NCBI RefSeq assembly: GCF_029457495.1
Contig: NZ_CP120361.1
Location: forward strand, 5,160,001-5,224,000
Origin: Chelativorans sp. AA-79
GTDB lineage: Bacteria > Pseudomonadota > Alphaproteobacteria > Rhizobiales > Rhizobiaceae
DNA length: 64,000 bases
Direction of reading: 5' to 3'
Each line of letters opens with the position of its first letter. Within the stretch, counting starts at the first letter, position 1. Shown here piece after piece: positions 63,354-64,000 of this stretch. Both the position numbers and the translations under genes were made by a program. The notes under the pieces are model-generated. The model was given only the letters and a program-made list of their open reading frames with translations, made no database searches and was not told where the DNA came from.

Positions 63354-63671
63354 TCAGGAACTTGCAACTTTCATGATAACCAGACCGGCGAGAATGAGGA
63401 TGGCGGCGATGAGCCTCGCCGGGGTTGCCGCCTCCCCGAGAACGGCAATGCCCATCACGAAAGCCCCAACCGCGCCGATGCCGGTCCAGACGGCATAGGC
63501 CGTGCCGAGGGGAAGCGACCGCATCGCAAGCGCGAGCAACGCCACGCTGGCAAGCATCGCAACCGCCATGATGATCGTCGGCATCATGCGGCTGAACCCG
63601 TCTGACTGCTTCATGTAGAAAGCCCAGACGATCTCCAGCAATCCCGCGCCGATCAGCAATATCCAAGCCAT
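63354..63671 (-). CDS. SMR-family exporter (SugE/Gdx-like)
   Basis: A 105-residue, four-helix small multidrug resistance protein. The essential Glu is in LLIGAGLLEIVWAFYMKQSD (residue 13), and YAVWTGIGAVGAFVMGIAVL is the conserved helix 3. The Trp-rich WTGIGAVG motif and the GFSRMMPTI segment fit the SugE/Gdx subgroup, which exports guanidinium, rather than EmrE. Two ACGR hairpins upstream resembling a guanidine-II riboswitch support that. AGGAGGG is placed before the ATG. Confidence 0.9.
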   Translation of the reverse strand: MAWILLIGAGLLEIVWAFYMKQSDGFSRMMPTIIMAVAMLASVALLALAMRSLPLGTAYAVWTGIGAVGAFVMGIAVLGEAATPARLIAAILILAGLVIMKVASS

Positions 63672-63692
63672 AACGGCCCTCCTTCTGCAAGG

Positions 63693-63741
63693 CCGGGCCG
63701 TCCCGGACGTTCCACCCGATTGGGCGAGGTCGTTGCCTCGC
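63693..63741 (-). promoter_or_regulatory. Guanidine-II (mini-ykkC)-like riboswitch
   Basis: Read on the minus strand, hairpin 1 (63741-63724) is GCGAGG-CAACGA-CCTCGC and hairpin 2 (63706-63693) is CCGGG-ACGG-CCCGG. The second is a textbook ACGR tetraloop stem. The first contains ACGA but with two extra loop bases. A 17-base linker separates them and a ribosome site follows 9-13 bases after hairpin 2. This arrangement before a SugE-type gene is the known context of the guanidine-II class. Confidence 0.65.
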
Positions 63742-63875
63742 TTGCCAACCTATGTCGATTGAGGCCCGTTTCAAGAGGGCGCTTGGCGGGCATGACACCG
63801 GAAGAGCGCTGTGCAGCAACACTCCTGTGATCTGTACAATATGCTGAAAAAGCAAGGCTTTCCAAAAAGATGACA

Positions 63876-63890
63876 TTAACGCCCCCTTAA
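63876..63890. promoter_or_regulatory. CtrA-type box upstream of a probable penicillin-binding protein gene
   Basis: TTAA (63876-63879), seven bases CGCCCCC, TTAA (63887-63890): a perfect TTAA-N7-TTAA, the CtrA consensus. It lies 65 bases before the ATG at 63955. In this order CtrA controls cell-cycle and envelope genes. Confidence 0.55.
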
Positions 63891-63954
63891 ATTGCGACGT
63901 TTAGCCTCCAGGGCGGGACGACGCCGCCTTTGGCGACAGGGAATTGTTGGGGAA

Positions 63955-64000
63955 TGGCAAAAGCCACTCGGAAAAGGCGTATAGAGCCGACCTTCGGCAC
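63955..64000 (+). CDS. N-terminus of a probable penicillin-binding protein 1A-type gene (cut by window end)
   Basis: ATG at 63955 begins MAKATRKRRIEPTFG and runs off the window after 15 codons. GGGGA lies just upstream. Basic N-termini with RKRRIEP-type sequence are typical, as I recall, of class A penicillin-binding proteins (transglycosylase/transpeptidase) in Hyphomicrobiales. With only 15 residues, the identity is tentative. Confidence 0.4.

Overview
The window is GC-rich chromosomal DNA from an alphaproteobacterium of the order Hyphomicrobiales (Rhizobiales), most likely Phyllobacteriaceae (Mesorhizobium / Chelativorans / Nitratireductor type). The evidence is gene order and family content: infB-rbfA-truB, rpsO-pnp, fabI-fabB-fabA next to an Irr-type Fur protein, a Mur-like Fur protein, an HWE histidine kinase, a RlpA-like protein and CtrA-type boxes. 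The organism assignment is inference from synteny and protein style, not a database match.

Left part (1 to about 33.4 kb) is mostly conserved chromosome: translation and RNA decay genes (infB end, rbfA, truB, rpsO, pnp), a sensor kinase, an RsmC-like methyltransferase, the fab operon on the minus strand with a divergent Irr, a D-2-hydroxyacid dehydrogenase, polA, 6-phosphogluconate dehydrogenase, Mur, a D-lyxose isomerase followed by a small kinase, an M17 aminopeptidase / MarR / NlpC-P60 operon, a TadD-like lipoprotein, a complete Pot-type polyamine ABC operon, tRNA-Leu(CAG), two small envelope proteins, a homocysteine methyltransferase and a GlxA-type regulator. Between polA and gnd lies a probable small RNA gene with three hairpins whose loops are all C-rich.

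Middle part (about 33.9 to 58.7 kb) is accessory DNA. It opens with transposon debris: an internally deleted IS110 transposase, an intact IS256-family element with terminal repeats and an 8-bp target duplication, and an IS5-family (IS427-like) element nested, with a CTAG duplication, inside a second IS5-family transposase. Two metabolic modules follow. The first (40.6-50.5 kb) is a divergent unit with a full Opp/Dpp-type ABC importer, a MarR regulator with a perfect palindrome at its start, and three different hydrolase families (creatininase-like, polysaccharide-deacetylase-like, isoaspartyl-peptidase-like) plus a ketopantoate-reductase-like enzyme. It looks like uptake and stepwise hydrolysis of an amide-containing solute. 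The second (50.8-57.4 kb) is a one-strand operon: TetR regulator with two operator-like repeats, TRAP transporter DctPQM, a cyclase-family hydrolase, an SMP-30 type lactonase and a BKACE-type beta-keto acid cleavage enzyme. It ends abruptly at a decayed IS91-type integrase and transposase, so downstream genes may have been lost.

Right part (59.2-64.0 kb) returns to conserved chromosome: tRNA-Ser(GGA), a small membrane protein, msrA, a BMP-family lipoprotein-type binding protein, an RNase D-like exonuclease, a frameshifted DUF202 gene, an SMR-family (SugE/Gdx-like) exporter preceded by two ACGR hairpins that resemble a guanidine-II (mini-ykkC) riboswitch, and the first codons of a probable penicillin-binding protein behind a perfect CtrA half-site pair. 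No CRISPR array, rRNA operon or prophage was seen.
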